Notes: generated from the letters alone by a model not told the origin. A stretch of 64,000 bases of DNA from Kordiimonas gwangyangensis DSM 19435 = JCM 12864 (GCF_000375545.1 NZ_AQXF01000001.1:1-64000), one strand, 5' to 3'. Positions 37,307 through 46,077 are shown, numbered from the stretch's first letter. Translations and numbers: made by a program.

Positions 37307-37821
37307 CGCCTGAGCGCGGCGATGCGCCTGCGCGCCTCGGCTTCGTCAAACTCCACGGGAATCCTGGCCTGTCCGTGGCGGTCAACAGCGCCCCACTGCC
37401 CGCCCACCATTCTCCGGTGTTCGCCACCGGGTGCAACAACACAGCCGATGCACACAAGGGCCAAGCCATTCCAGAAAGGTTCAGCAAAAGTAAAACGGGC
37501 TGGCACAGCAACGCGCAGGCATTCATCAAGAAACCCAACCAAATCGCCGTCAATATACCGTCTGCGCCCTTCCACCAGATAGTCCGGGCCATTGTCATAA
37601 TGGAAAGCCCGGAAAAGCTGCGTGCCTGTTGCGTCGATATAGTATCCGTCAGCATAGGCATATGGCTTGCCGTCAAAATCCATAGCTAACGTGTATTTAG
37701 GGGAAAGCAGGACCGAGCCGTCACCTGCCGAAAAACCATAGCTCTCGCCACCCTCGATGACATACATGGCTTCACCCTGCACACAGGTTCCAGCCTCGCC
37801 AAGCGGAATGGGGGAAGGCAT
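37303..37821 (-). CDS. WG-repeat-like hypothetical protein
   Basis: 172 aa, from ATG at 37819-37821 (a GTG is one codon earlier). No signal peptide. The C-terminal GGQWGAVDRHGQARIPVEFDEA is a WG-type repeat, and the middle (YAYADGYYIDATGTQLF) looks like a degenerate one. WG-repeat proteins are beta-rich and often of unknown function. It lies 21 bp after the small membrane gene at 37843-38004 and may share its transcript. Convergent with the receiver-Hpt gene. Confidence 0.65.
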   Translation of the reverse strand: MPSPIPLGEAGTCVQGEAMYVIEGGESYGFSAGDGSVLLSPKYTLAMDFDGKPYAYADGYYIDATGTQLFRAFHYDNGPDYLVEGRRRYIDGDLVGFLDECLRVAVPARFTFAEPFWNGLALVCIGCVVAPGGEHRRMVGGQWGAVDRHGQARIPVEFDEAEARRRIAALRR

Positions 37822-37842
37822 CACGGCGTTATGAAACCAAGC

Positions 37843-38004
37843 CTACTTTGCGAGAGCCCCTCTGAGAGCATCAAACGAGCCGCCAGGAAAAATCGCGACC
37901 CAAGCCATCGGTACCAGTAACAAGACAAACAGTTTGAGCTGCCAGCTTCGGCGCCAGAACGACACCCCCAGGATAAGTGCAACGGTACCGACCATACCCG
38001 CCAT
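37843..38004 (-). CDS. Small two-helix membrane protein (possibly a fragment)
   Basis: 53 aa, in a different frame from the truncated portal gene that runs over it. It has two hydrophobic helices (VGTVALILGVSFW and LFVLLLVPMAWVAIF) with a basic turn RRSW. ATG at 38002-38004 has AGGA at suitable spacing; a second ATG is two codons upstream. It may be a real small gene whose start abuts the portal breakpoint, or the 3' end of a longer gene cut by the same event. Confidence 0.5.
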   Translation of the reverse strand: MAGMVGTVALILGVSFWRRSWQLKLFVLLLVPMAWVAIFPGGSFDALRGALAK

Positions 38005-38794
38005 CAACATCCTGCCATTTGAGGCCACCTTCGAGAAGGAGCGGGCGACCGGCGTTGCTGCCGCCTGTGTAGCGCCGCTCCACCTCCGCCTTCAAATGGC
38101 TGAACTGTTCGTCCGTCAGCGGGGCATCGCCTGCCTCGGAATACAGCACACCCGAGGGTGCGCCGCCGTTCTGGATGAGCGCGAGGTTCCAGCGGCTGCC
38201 TTCATTGAAGGCATCGACGGAAAGTGCTGCGGCTTCCAATGGTGCCATGCCGTACCAGTCAGAGAGCGGGTTGAAGGTTTTCCAGTGCAGGACCGAGCGC
38301 GCGCCGTAGCGCTGGGTTTTGCCTGCCACCTTCTGCTCAAAGCCCGATGGCAGGCCGTCCTGCCCCTCAAGCACATTCACCGTGTCGGGCCGCATGAGCC
38401 ACAGTTCCTTCGGCGCGCGGCCATCCGGGCCCACGGCGAGGGCATATGCGTTGCCCGCAATCAGGTGATAGCCAACGAGGTTATAAATGAAATTCTCCCC
38501 CCGCACCCGCGGGTTTGGCCGCGCGAGCAAGGAGAGGACCGGGTGATCCGACAGCATGTCATCACCCCGGTAAAGCCGCATCGGCACACTGGCGCAGGCG
38601 CGGGCGACAAGCCCCACCGCGCGGTAGGCAATGACATTCTGGCGGTAACCTTCGTCCGACAGCCGGTCATAGCGGTGCGGGGTGGCAACCGCCTGCCCCG
38701 GCCCGACGCGGGAGAATACCGGGCGATTGGCGGACTTCGCCGTCACCGGTGCCGGGCGGGCAGGTTTGAATTTGTCCCAAAAGGCCATGGTCAT
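37871..38794 (-). pseudogene. HK97-type phage portal protein, 3'-truncated
   Basis: Residues 1 to about 261 are a good portal protein (YRQNVIAYRAVGLVARACAS, LVGYHLIAGNAYAL, KTFNPLSDWYGMAPLEAA, RPLLLEGGLKWQ). HK97/GTA portals are about 390-400 aa. After LKWQ, near 38011, homology stops; the remaining 46 residues (DVDGGYGRYRC...) are an out-of-frame reading of DNA that encodes a small membrane protein. The C-terminal third of the portal, protease, capsid and tail genes are all missing. ATG overlaps the terminase stop by 4 bp. The gene is probably non-functional. Confidence 0.8.
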
Positions 38795-40089
38795 AGGGTC
38801 CTTATCCGTGGTGGTGTGGCGCGTGTGAGCATCAGGTTTGTGAGCGCCCAGACAAGCGCATCCATGCGGTCGGGGCTTGCCGCCCCCTCGCCCGTATAGG
38901 TCGCCATCTGGTCTTCAAGCGCGGGATATGCGCCCGCGTGGTGCACAAGGCCGCGTTCATAAAGGGCGGCCACCGGTTCCGCGCGGGCGTGTTTGCCGCG
39001 CGATGCGTGCACTGCCGTGACCGCCACGCTTTCATCCACCTGGGCAATAAGCCCCGGCACCAGCGCGCCGCCCTGGTTCACTTCCACCACGATGCGGTCG
39101 GCCTGAAGCCGGTGATAAAGCGTGACGGCCCGGCGCGCCCAGCCAAGGGGGGAAAGCCCCCTCGCGCTTTCGTCCGCGACCACATAGGCGTGGCCGCTGT
39201 GATCCGATGCGAGGCCTGCGGCCACAATGCCGCATTCATCAGCGTCCGCGCCCGCACTCATAGGCGGGTCAACACCGATGACGATGCGGCCAAGCTCAGG
39301 CGCGCGGCGCACACGGGTTTCCTCAATGAGCGTGCGGGACCACAAGGCCCCCGGCACGTCTTCCAGAATTTCAGCCAGCAGTTCCTGCCGCCCGAGGCGC
39401 GTGCCGTCATAGCGGCTGATCACCTCGTCGGCGAAGGCGGGGGCGAGGTTGGCCATATTGTCGTAGGTCGAGCCTTTGGTGACATGGGTGCCCTCGGCCA
39501 TCATGATGGCCTTCAGGAGCGCTTGCGGCTTTGGCGTGGTGGTGATCACCACACGCGGGTCCGCGCCCAGCCGCAAGCCAAATTGCAGGTTGTCCCACGT
39601 GGCTTCGCCCTCGCGCCAGGCGCACAGCTCATCACACCATGCGGCATCATGCTGGGGGCCGCGCAAGCGCTCCGGCTCCTCCGCGCTATAAAGGTAAGCG
39701 CAGGCACCGTTGGGCCAGCTCAGCCGTTTTTTACTCGGTTCATAATGCGGGCGGTTCCATGGCGGCGAGATGGCCAAAAGGCCGCTTTCGCCCTCCACCA
39801 TCACCGCCCTTGCGTCATGGAGCGTGGGACCAATGAGCGCGGCGCGGCTTACCCGCCCGGCCTCAACCTCGCCGCGCAGCCACTCAGCGCCCGTGCGGGT
39901 TTTGCCAAAACCGCGCCCGGCGAGGATCAGCCAGCGCCGCCAGTCAGTGGTTGGTGCAAGCTGGTTTGCCCGCGCCCAGAAGGCCCAGTCATACAGCAGC
40001 ACCGCCGCCTCACGGTCCGTGAGGCCTTCAATGAACTCAGCCTTTTTCGCGGGGCCGAGTGAGCGCACAAAGTTTGCTGAATAGTGCAT
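38791..40089 (-). CDS. Phage / gene-transfer-agent large terminase
   Basis: 432 aa. The ATPase motif LAGRGFGKTRTGAEW (about residues 56-70) and Walker B-type AAWCDELCAW are intact. The C-terminal nuclease has IGVDPP, VVEVNQGG and the final SPDRMDALVWALTNL. Sequence style (WRRWLILAGRGFGKT, EERLRGPQ-like segment) matches the terminase of RcGTA and of related alphaproteobacterial prophages. It translocates DNA into proheads. It overlaps the small-terminase gene by 53 bp and the portal by 4 bp. The gene looks complete, but its partners are lost. Confidence 0.9.
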   Translation of the reverse strand: MHYSANFVRSLGPAKKAEFIEGLTDREAAVLLYDWAFWARANQLAPTTDWRRWLILAGRGFGKTRTGAEWLRGEVEAGRVSRAALIGPTLHDARAVMVEGESGLLAISPPWNRPHYEPSKKRLSWPNGACAYLYSAEEPERLRGPQHDAAWCDELCAWREGEATWDNLQFGLRLGADPRVVITTTPKPQALLKAIMMAEGTHVTKGSTYDNMANLAPAFADEVISRYDGTRLGRQELLAEILEDVPGALWSRTLIEETRVRRAPELGRIVIGVDPPMSAGADADECGIVAAGLASDHSGHAYVVADESARGLSPLGWARRAVTLYHRLQADRIVVEVNQGGALVPGLIAQVDESVAVTAVHASRGKHARAEPVAALYERGLVHHAGAYPALEDQMATYTGEGAASPDRMDALVWALTNLMLTRATPPRIRTL

Positions 40090-40498
40090 CCCGTGCGCCT
40101 TTCAATTTGTCGTCTTCCACGGCCCCCTCTTCCGCCTTGCCGCCATATTTGGCTGGCTGGCGGGATTTGAGGAGGAACATGAGAAGGCTGTCTGATTTTT
40201 CGGTCACCTCACCCACAAGGGTACCGCCGCGGTAAACGGGTTTCTTGGTGCCCATCAGCGCGCGGCGCACGGCTTCCACTTCCACCGGGTCGTCGCCCGC
40301 TTCTTCTTGCGCGCGCCAAAGTGCTGCGAAATGCACATCTTTCAAACGCCAGTCATAAACTGTGCGGCGGCCAATGCCGGCGATCGCAGCGGCCTCAGCC
40401 ACGCTCGCGCCGTCATAAAGCGCATGCAGGAACGCTTCCTTGCGCGCTGCCCGCTCAGTGGCTTTCACGGTCGCATTGGTGTCAGCCCCGTCAGGCAT
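40037..40498 (-). CDS. Phage small-terminase-like protein
   Basis: 153 aa from ATG at 40496-40498 with GGGA upstream; longer starts up to 40657 exist but look non-coding. The N-terminal half has a helix-turn-helix (VAEAAAIAGIGRRTVYDWR, about residues 31-49). GDDPVEVEAVRRALMGTKKP and DSLLMFLLKSRQPAKYGG follow, a layout typical of small-terminase genes in alphaproteobacterial prophages. It would recognise packaging sites. Its upstream region has a TTACG-N5-CGTAA operator-like site at 40666-40680. Confidence 0.8.
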   Translation of the reverse strand: MPDGADTNATVKATERAARKEAFLHALYDGASVAEAAAIAGIGRRTVYDWRLKDVHFAALWRAQEEAGDDPVEVEAVRRALMGTKKPVYRGGTLVGEVTEKSDSLLMFLLKSRQPAKYGGKAEEGAVEDDKLKGARDALFSKLCALTRPREKG

Positions 40499-40665
40499 GG
40501 CGTATCCCAAATGAAAGGCGCCGCGAGGCTGGTGCGTCGCGGCGTGCATGATGATGAATTCGTGTGCAGTCTTGTGCTTGGGAGATGGCGGCGCGTCCCT
40601 GCGCCCAATTCCCCATTTGATGGATATAACTATGCCAAAACCCCGATTAGGGTGCAAGCTTTAAT

Positions 40666-40680
40666 TTACGTTTTTCGTAA
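40666..40680. promoter_or_regulatory. Operator-like palindrome TTACG-N5-CGTAA upstream of the small terminase
   Basis: TTACG-TTTTT-CGTAA, 168 bp upstream of the small-terminase start and just past the stop of the solute-binding-like gene. The same half-sites flank the S24-type repressor gene at 56999 and recur at 58635. Candidate repressor operator. Confidence 0.6.
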
Positions 40681-40681
40681 T

Positions 40682-41593
40682 TTATTTCTCAAACTCGGCC
40701 GGGGCGCGGGTTTCTGCGGTGTTGGTGGTTTCCGCATGCGCCTTCAGCGTGGCGCGGAAATCCTGGATCGCGCGGTCATCCAGCCATTCTTCATAGAAGG
40801 TGCGGTGCGCTTCCTTGAGGTTACCTGCAAGGCGGTTCACATCCGCGATCACCTGCGCACCAAATTCGGTTTTCGAACAGCCGACATAATTCATCAAAAG
40901 GTCCGGCTCTCCCGCGATTGGTAGGGTGGTGAACTCGTCACCGCGCTCGAGAATATTGAACCGGTAGGTGGCTTCAAACGCGAAGGCAAAGCCATAGTCG
41001 ATACGGCCATGCAGCAGCAATGCGGCAAAACGCGGGTTTGGCAGCTCCACCTTGCCTTCGGCCTTGGTGCGGCTATCCACATAAGCGTTGATGCGCGGAC
41101 TATAGACCCGGTCCACCTCCACGCCGAACATCAGGTCACGGGCGGCAAACAGCCGGTCCAGCTCCACCTCGCGCGCGGGGTTCAGGATGGGTTCAAACTT
41201 CGGAAGGTTTTCTTTCAGCAGCACAAGCCGGTTCGGCAGCACCTCAATGACGGGGTCGGAGAAATAGGCGTATTCCTCACGCTCCGGCGTTTTGAAAAGG
41301 CCCAGGTGGCAGGCATTTTTGCGCGCCTTCAACTCGCCATGCACGCGCGAAAGCGAGGAGAAAACCTTGAGGTGGTTATAGTCCGGCATCTGGGCATGGA
41401 GGTACGATAACGCCTTGTCGGCAAAGCCTTGTCCTGCACGCGGGCCATCGGTGATGTGAACAGGCGGGAAGCTCTGGTAGTACCAGCGGATGATCGGCTT
41501 GTCGCGGTGTTCGTGCGCAAGGGTGGGCAGGCTCAGCCCCAGAAAGGCGATACTCCCCATTAATGCTCGGCAAAACTGCCTTATTATCACCAC
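40682..41593 (-). CDS. Orphan periplasmic solute-binding-like protein (TIGR02285-like), paralog 1
   Basis: 303 aa from GTG at 41591-41593 (ATG at 41560 also possible). The signal peptide is FCRALMGSIAFLGLSLPTLA. The mature part looks like a type 2 periplasmic binding protein: IIRWYYQSFPPVHI near the start, LGLFKTPEREEYAYFSDPV, FAALLLHGRIDYGFAF and a C-terminal helix region after YVGCSKTEFG. It resembles the TIGR02285 family, whose ligand is unknown. No ABC permease or ATPase is adjacent. Three related genes lie at 57782, 62804 and the right window edge. Confidence 0.75.
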   Translation of the reverse strand: MVIIRQFCRALMGSIAFLGLSLPTLAHEHRDKPIIRWYYQSFPPVHITDGPRAGQGFADKALSYLHAQMPDYNHLKVFSSLSRVHGELKARKNACHLGLFKTPEREEYAYFSDPVIEVLPNRLVLLKENLPKFEPILNPAREVELDRLFAARDLMFGVEVDRVYSPRINAYVDSRTKAEGKVELPNPRFAALLLHGRIDYGFAFAFEATYRFNILERGDEFTTLPIAGEPDLLMNYVGCSKTEFGAQVIADVNRLAGNLKEAHRTFYEEWLDDRAIQDFRATLKAHAETTNTAETRAPAEFEK

Positions 41594-42021
41594 GTCGGTC
41601 CAAATCCCAGCAACGCCGGAACAGTGGGTAACCACAGTGCCGGCACTTCACCTACAGGTCCGGGCCCCCACCGCGAAATCCTGCTTCGCGGCCCAAGAAA
41701 GCCGCGCCATACAAGCATTAGACATGATACAGGGCACAATCAAGCGTGGCTACAGCCATATAAACGAAAGTTTGGCGCAAGGCGTGAAATGCCGCGCGGT
41801 GACGGTCGAATAAAAAGAAAAGCCCGCCTCAGGCGTTGAACCTTGAGACGGGCCTATTCGGTCACTATGGCTAGGGCCATGGTGCATTACGGACATGGCG
41901 GAAGCAAGTCTTTTTTTATTAATTTTTCTGATGTTTCCCTTAGTCTTTGAGATAGCTGCCCTTACGGAAACGTGAGGCTGCGAACGGCGCATGAGCGTTC
42001 CGTCACACTTGACCTATTGCA
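41594..42021. other. Intergenic region with a hairpin at 41821-41855
   Basis: About 430 bp without a convincing gene, between the leftward solute-binding-like gene and the rightward marR-like gene. An imperfect hairpin (GCCCG..CTCA / TGAG..CGGGC) at 41821-41855 is followed on the minus strand by CTTTTCTTTTT, so it would end leftward transcripts entering from the marR promoter side. No leftward gene to its right was found. Confidence 0.45.
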
Positions 42022-42059
42022 TATTTATGTAATATATTGCGCAATAAATTACATAAATA
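42022..42059. promoter_or_regulatory. 38-bp near-perfect palindrome, probable MarR-family operator
   Basis: Centred between 42040 and 42041 on TTGC|GCAA. The halves TATTTATGTAATATATTGC and its complement differ at one position. It ends 14 bp before the marR-like ATG, where a bound repressor would block transcription or translation start. Confidence 0.75.
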
Positions 42060-42073
42060 GAAATGGCAGCACA

Positions 42074-42586
42074 ATGAAACCACATGAGTTCAAGGAATTA
42101 CTGGATCACGACCCCGCCTTCATGGGCAAAATGGCGGTCGATTTTGCGACCCTGATCGCGCGGCAGGCCGAAGCGGTCTATGAAGCGCGGGCCATGGGCT
42201 TCCCGGTGATCGTATCGTCAACCCTGTTGTATCTGGTCGAGGCCGGCCCCGCATCACTGACCGAGATTGCCGCCGGACTGGACCATTCACACCAGCTGGT
42301 GAAGCAGCGCACGGACATGCTGCAAAAACTTGGCCTTGTGCGCACAGAGCGTGACCCGAACGACGGCCGCCGTACCCTATTCCACCTGACAGCAACCGGG
42401 ACGACGGAAGGCGAGCGGCTGTTGGCCTACCGCGCCGAGGCAGCGCGGGTATTCACCGCCCTTTCCACTGAGCTGGGTGTGGACCTCGCCACTATATTGC
42501 CGCGTGCCCGCATGGCGCTTGAGGCAACCCCACTGGCGGCGCGTTTTGGCATGGGCGGCGATCAGACTGCGCAGGTGCAATCATGA
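42074..42586 (+). CDS. MarR-family transcriptional regulator
   Basis: 170 aa from ATG at 42074. The winged-helix domain (about residues 55-120) has PASLTEIAAGLDHSHQLVKQRTDML as the HTH and VRTERDPNDGRRTLFHLT as the wing with the characteristic D-x-R-R. Members are dimeric repressors released by small ligands or oxidants. The ATGA overlap with the S41 peptidase gene suggests one transcript, and the palindrome just upstream suggests autoregulation. Inducer unknown. Confidence 0.9.
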   Translation: MKPHEFKELLDHDPAFMGKMAVDFATLIARQAEAVYEARAMGFPVIVSSTLLYLVEAGPASLTEIAAGLDHSHQLVKQRTDMLQKLGLVRTERDPNDGRRTLFHLTATGTTEGERLLAYRAEAARVFTALSTELGVDLATILPRARMALEATPLAARFGMGGDQTAQVQS

Positions 42587-43932
42587 GAGGCGGTCAAATG
42601 CGGTGCACACTTATTGCACTCGGCCTGCTTGCCCTCGCGCCTATAGCCCACGCGGATGATACGGCACTCACACCACCTGAGCTGATGACCAAAATCGCTA
42701 CGCTCATCGAGGATCAATTTGTGGATGAGGATATCGCCCATGCTTCCGCGCCCAAGGTGCGCGCGCTTGCGGGCAGCTATGATGACCATGGCAGCCCTGA
42801 AGCCTTGGCCGACGCCATCACCCGCGACCTGCGCGCGGTGACCGGCGACAGCCATATCGGCGTAACATACGACCCCGCGGCGGTCAGCCGGTTCCGCGCC
42901 CGTGAAGCCGCCACCCATGACGATGCCGCGCGGGAGCGTGACACGGCCAACAAGGCACGCAAGGCGGCCGAGGCCGCGGCGGACAATTTTGGCATTCGCG
43001 CCGTCAGCCTCATGCCCGGCGGTGTGGGTTACCTGCGGCTTGATGAGTTTTACGGCCAGGTGACAGAAAGCGAAGATATGTTCGCCCATGTCATGACCCT
43101 TCTTGGCCCCGCTAAGGCCATCATCCTTGACCTCAGGCACAATGGCGGCGGCAACAGCCGCCTGCTGCCGCTGTTCCTGGGCTATTTCCTTGGGCCCGAT
43201 GCGGTCACGTTTGCGACACGGCATGAACGCTGGAAGGGTGACGCAGCCCCCCTTGTCACCCGCACCGACATGGCGGGCGCGCGCCATCACGGCAAACCAC
43301 TTTATATCCTCACGAGCGGTCTTACTTACAGCCTTGCCGAACATGTGACCTACCACTTGCGCGCGCTCGCGGGTGCGACCGTGGTAGGTGAACGCACCTT
43401 TGGTGGCGGCAACGGCTGGGACCCTGTGGTGCTGGATGACCGCTTTTACCTGCGCCTACCACGCCTTGCCTTCACGAACGCGAAAACCGGCACGCTTTAT
43501 ACCGAACATGTGGGCATCAGCCCGGATGTCGCTGCGACCGCAGCCGCCGCACAGGACACAGCCTACCGCGCCGCCCTGACCAGACTTGCGGCAAGTCCTG
43601 ATGTGGAGACTGAGGCGTGTGACGCCGCCGAATGGGCGCTGGCTGCCCTGCCCCCGGCAGCGGGCGAGGCCACCACCCCCGGTGATGACGCTGTGGACTT
43701 TGGCCGCTTTGGCGACTTCGCCTTGCAGGGAACAAAGGACAGCTTGTGGCTTTCCTTCCGTGGTGCGCCTTACGTGCGACTGAGCCGCGCGGCGGACGGC
43801 GCATGGCTTGACGACCGTTCCATCCCGCGGCTGATCAGCCTTGAAGGCCGAGCTCCCCATGCGGCCATCACGGTCCGGCCCTATGATGGTGAGGCAGTCC
43901 GCATCCCGCTGAGCGGTAGCAATGAGAGGTGA
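42583..43932 (+). CDS. Secreted S41-family peptidase (IRBP/tail-specific protease type)
   Basis: 449 aa with signal peptide (ATG at 42583 or 42598; cleavage after AHA). The S41 domain has GGVGYLRLDEFYG, AIILDLRHNGGGN and LTSGLTYSLAEHVTY, in which Ser250 is the expected nucleophile. VVGERTFGGGNGWDPVVL completes the family core. There is no clear PDZ domain, as in the IRBP-like subgroup. A C-terminal beta-rich region of about 100 residues follows. Likely periplasmic, co-transcribed with the marR-like gene, so its expression may respond to an inducer. Confidence 0.85.
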   Translation: MRGGQMRCTLIALGLLALAPIAHADDTALTPPELMTKIATLIEDQFVDEDIAHASAPKVRALAGSYDDHGSPEALADAITRDLRAVTGDSHIGVTYDPAAVSRFRAREAATHDDAARERDTANKARKAAEAAADNFGIRAVSLMPGGVGYLRLDEFYGQVTESEDMFAHVMTLLGPAKAIILDLRHNGGGNSRLLPLFLGYFLGPDAVTFATRHERWKGDAAPLVTRTDMAGARHHGKPLYILTSGLTYSLAEHVTYHLRALAGATVVGERTFGGGNGWDPVVLDDRFYLRLPRLAFTNAKTGTLYTEHVGISPDVAATAAAAQDTAYRAALTRLAASPDVETEACDAAEWALAALPPAAGEATTPGDDAVDFGRFGDFALQGTKDSLWLSFRGAPYVRLSRAADGAWLDDRSIPRLISLEGRAPHAAITVRPYDGEAVRIPLSGSNER

Positions 43933-43944
43933 AAGCCCGCCGGC

Positions 43945-44505
43945 CTACTCGCGCGGCGGCAGGGAAGGCGGCACACCGAAACCGAGGTCAAGGTACCGTA
44001 CATCGACAATCTGGGCATTCCCAAGCCCGGTCGCGCCGAACCCGCGCACGTGGCGCTCCGCGCTTTTGGCGTGGTTTGTCGCCATATAGCTGACACCCAT
44101 GATATAGCGCGCGGTGCCGTCATCGTCCGCCAGTGGGGCGGCAAGGGTGTGAAGGTCGTAGGTCAGGCCGTCCGAACCCACGACATGGCGGGTCACTCGC
44201 CCGGCGCAAGGCTGCGCACGGTAAGCGAAGATGAAGCGTTCATAAAACGGCCAGGTGCTGGGGTGAAGCTGGTCAAAATAATTGGTGCCGGTGAGGCGGA
44301 AATTGGTGCTGTCCTCGAGCGCCGAACCCATGAGGCGGATCTCGATATCGAACTTGCCGTTTACCCGGCCAAGAAAGACATGCGGCATCAGCGCGGGCGC
44401 GAGCGATGGTCCAACATCCCGACGGAACGGTATCTTGCCTTCCTCGCGCGGCATGGCGTGCCATAGCTCGAGGAACTTCCTGAAAATCTTGTCGCCAGTT
44501 GGCAT
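43945..44505 (-). CDS. PAS-domain protein, paralog 2 (DLGFG family)
   Basis: 186 aa from ATG at 44503-44505, with GAGGGTG upstream. The first 40 residues include FRKFLELWHAMPREEGKIPFRRD, the usual N-terminal helix of alphaproteobacterial PAS_5 proteins. The PAS core has IEIRLMGSALED and ends with ARYIMGVSYMAT. The C-terminus RYLDLGFGVP is the motif shared with the proteins at 35500 and 46078. No output domain. The divergent 39-aa gene shares its upstream region, which carries a tandem repeat. Function unknown. Confidence 0.8.
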   Translation of the reverse strand: MPTGDKIFRKFLELWHAMPREEGKIPFRRDVGPSLAPALMPHVFLGRVNGKFDIEIRLMGSALEDSTNFRLTGTNYFDQLHPSTWPFYERFIFAYRAQPCAGRVTRHVVGSDGLTYDLHTLAAPLADDDGTARYIMGVSYMATNHAKSAERHVRGFGATGLGNAQIVDVRYLDLGFGVPPSLPPRE

Positions 44506-44604
44506 ACACCCTCGCCCAACCTGACCCCCGGGTCTCGCCGGACCCCTCCGGCAGCGGGAGGATACATATTTTTTTGGAAAGGCAGAAGGTGAATTGAGTT
44601 TGGT

Positions 44605-44640
44605 CACGTAAAAAGATCACGGGGCCACGTAAAAAGATCA
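44605..44640. repeat. Tandem 15-bp direct repeat upstream of the PAS paralog and the 39-aa gene
   Basis: CACGTAAAAAGATCA occurs at 44605-44619 and 44626-44640, 21 bp apart (two helical turns), in the divergent intergenic region. Candidate regulator-binding pair. Confidence 0.7.
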
Positions 44641-44732
44641 GGAAAAGCTTTAGGGCTTCCGTGAAATTAACCCTTTTCAGGATAGTACCGTTTCGGTATA
44701 GTCCGGCCCATAGGGGCATTTGGGAGCGATAA

Positions 44733-44852
44733 ATGAAAAAACACTGTGCAAACGCGCAGCCCCGCCAGGGTGCGATTTGCCTCCTAGGGATGGCTGCGTT
44801 TTTCGGCATCATCGGTGTCGCATTTTACTGGAGCATCGCCGCTACCATGTAG
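44733..44852 (+). CDS. Small single-pass membrane protein, 39 aa
   Basis: ATG at 44733 is preceded by GGGAG at six-base spacing, and a terminator-like palindrome follows at 44896. The peptide starts MKKHCANAQPRQGA and then has one hydrophobic helix (ICLLGMAAFFGIIGVAFYW) ending in SIAATM. Two Cys residues are present. The gene is too short for most gene finders. The combination of ribosome binding site, start, membrane helix and terminator makes a real gene likely. Function unknown. Confidence 0.65.
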   Translation: MKKHCANAQPRQGAICLLGMAAFFGIIGVAFYWSIAATM

Positions 44853-44895
44853 GGTGGTAGGTAAGGCAGATCTTCAGGATCACCAGAGACAGACC

Positions 44896-44924
44896 AAAGG
44901 GCCCCATGGGGCCCTTGTTCATTT
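44896..44924 (+). terminator. Palindromic terminator after the 39-aa gene
   Basis: AAGGGCCCCATGGGGCCCTT at 44897-44916 is a 20-bp perfect palindrome, followed on the plus strand by TTG TTC ATTTC, a weak T-rich tail. About 45 bp after the small gene's stop. Confidence 0.7.
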
Positions 44925-45123
44925 CTGCCCCGCGCATTTCTCCCCTTTTAACCCGGCCACCGCCCACCCATATATATTCGTGCGCGTTTCATGCCTGATC
45001 CTGCGCGCGGGTCCGATTGGCCTTTACGCGCGCATGAGCCACGCGGCATGATGGACGTCAAGAAGAAGCGGCCCTTGATGCCGCCCTCCCCATCAAAGAA
45101 GACAGCTGTGACGGACCGGAACC

Positions 45124-46065
45124 ATGCTTGATACTGCACGCCCCGATTTTGAGACCAAGGCCCGGCTGACGGACCTTATCGCCCGCCACGCCCATACACC
45201 GGGCAAGGTGGAAGGCGCCATCCCCGGCGTGGAGTTTTACCGCGCGGAAGAGCCGACCGAATGCCGCCCCGTGGTTTATAAGCCGTGCATCATCATTGTG
45301 GCGCAGGGCAGCAAGTGCGGCCTGTTGGGCGACAACCGCTACGAATACAATGCCTATAACTATCTGGTGCTTTCCGTGCCGCTGCCGCTTGTGGCGCGGG
45401 TGGAAGAAGCCAGCCCCGAGAACCCCTTCCTCTCCATGTGCATATCGGTGGACCCCGTGATGCTGGGTGACCTGCTGATCGACCTTGATGAGGATGACCT
45501 CTGCCTCGACGATGGCGGCTATGGTGAGACCACGGTTGCGATGGAACAGGCGATCCATGCCGCGCCCCTGTCGGACCATATCGCCGGTGCCGCCGTGCGG
45601 CTGATTGAAGCCATGGACCATGAGACCGAGCGCAAGGTGCTCGCGCGCCAGATCATGCGCGAAATCCTTTACCGGGTGCTGGTGGGGGAACGTGGTGCCT
45701 GCCTGCGGGCCGCCGCGCGCCGGGGCGGCAAGTTCCACCAGCTGGCGGAAGTGCTGCGCACCCTGCATACGGACTATACCCGCTCCTTCTCGGTCGGTGA
45801 CATGGCGTCCATCGCGGGTATGAGCGCCACGGCCTTTCATTCGAACTTCAAGGCCATCACGTCGATGACGCCGCTCCAATACCTCAAGAACATTCGCCTG
45901 CATCAGGCACGCAACATGATGCTGCATGATGGGCTGAATGCTTCCACCGCCGCATTCCGTGTGGGTTATGCAAGCCCGTTCCAGTTCAGCCGGGAATACA
46001 AGCGCCTGTTTGGCGCGCCGCCCAGCCGCGAGATCAGGAACGCCCAGCCCGAATATGTGTATTAG
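45124..46065 (+). CDS. AraC-family transcriptional regulator (YqhC-like)
   Basis: 313 aa. An N-terminal AraC_N-type domain (about 20-180; IIIVAQGSKCGLLGD, YLVLSVPLPL) is followed by two HTH motifs at the C-terminus (about 215-300; FSVGDMASIAGMSATAFHSNFKAIT and VGYASPFQFSREYKRLFG). YqhC-type members activate an adjacent oxidoreductase, but none is next to it here. ATG at 45124. Its target is unknown; the neighbouring PAS and small membrane genes are possible. Confidence 0.9.
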   Translation: MLDTARPDFETKARLTDLIARHAHTPGKVEGAIPGVEFYRAEEPTECRPVVYKPCIIIVAQGSKCGLLGDNRYEYNAYNYLVLSVPLPLVARVEEASPENPFLSMCISVDPVMLGDLLIDLDEDDLCLDDGGYGETTVAMEQAIHAAPLSDHIAGAAVRLIEAMDHETERKVLARQIMREILYRVLVGERGACLRAAARRGGKFHQLAEVLRTLHTDYTRSFSVGDMASIAGMSATAFHSNFKAITSMTPLQYLKNIRLHQARNMMLHDGLNASTAAFRVGYASPFQFSREYKRLFGAPPSREIRNAQPEYVY

Positions 46066-46077
46066 CGCATAGCGCGC

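Noticed and set aside
41750-41992. 80-aa minus-strand frame ending near the 41.8 kb hairpin
   Set aside because: Starts inside the marR promoter side without a ribosome binding site, low-complexity basic product. It does not explain the hairpin.
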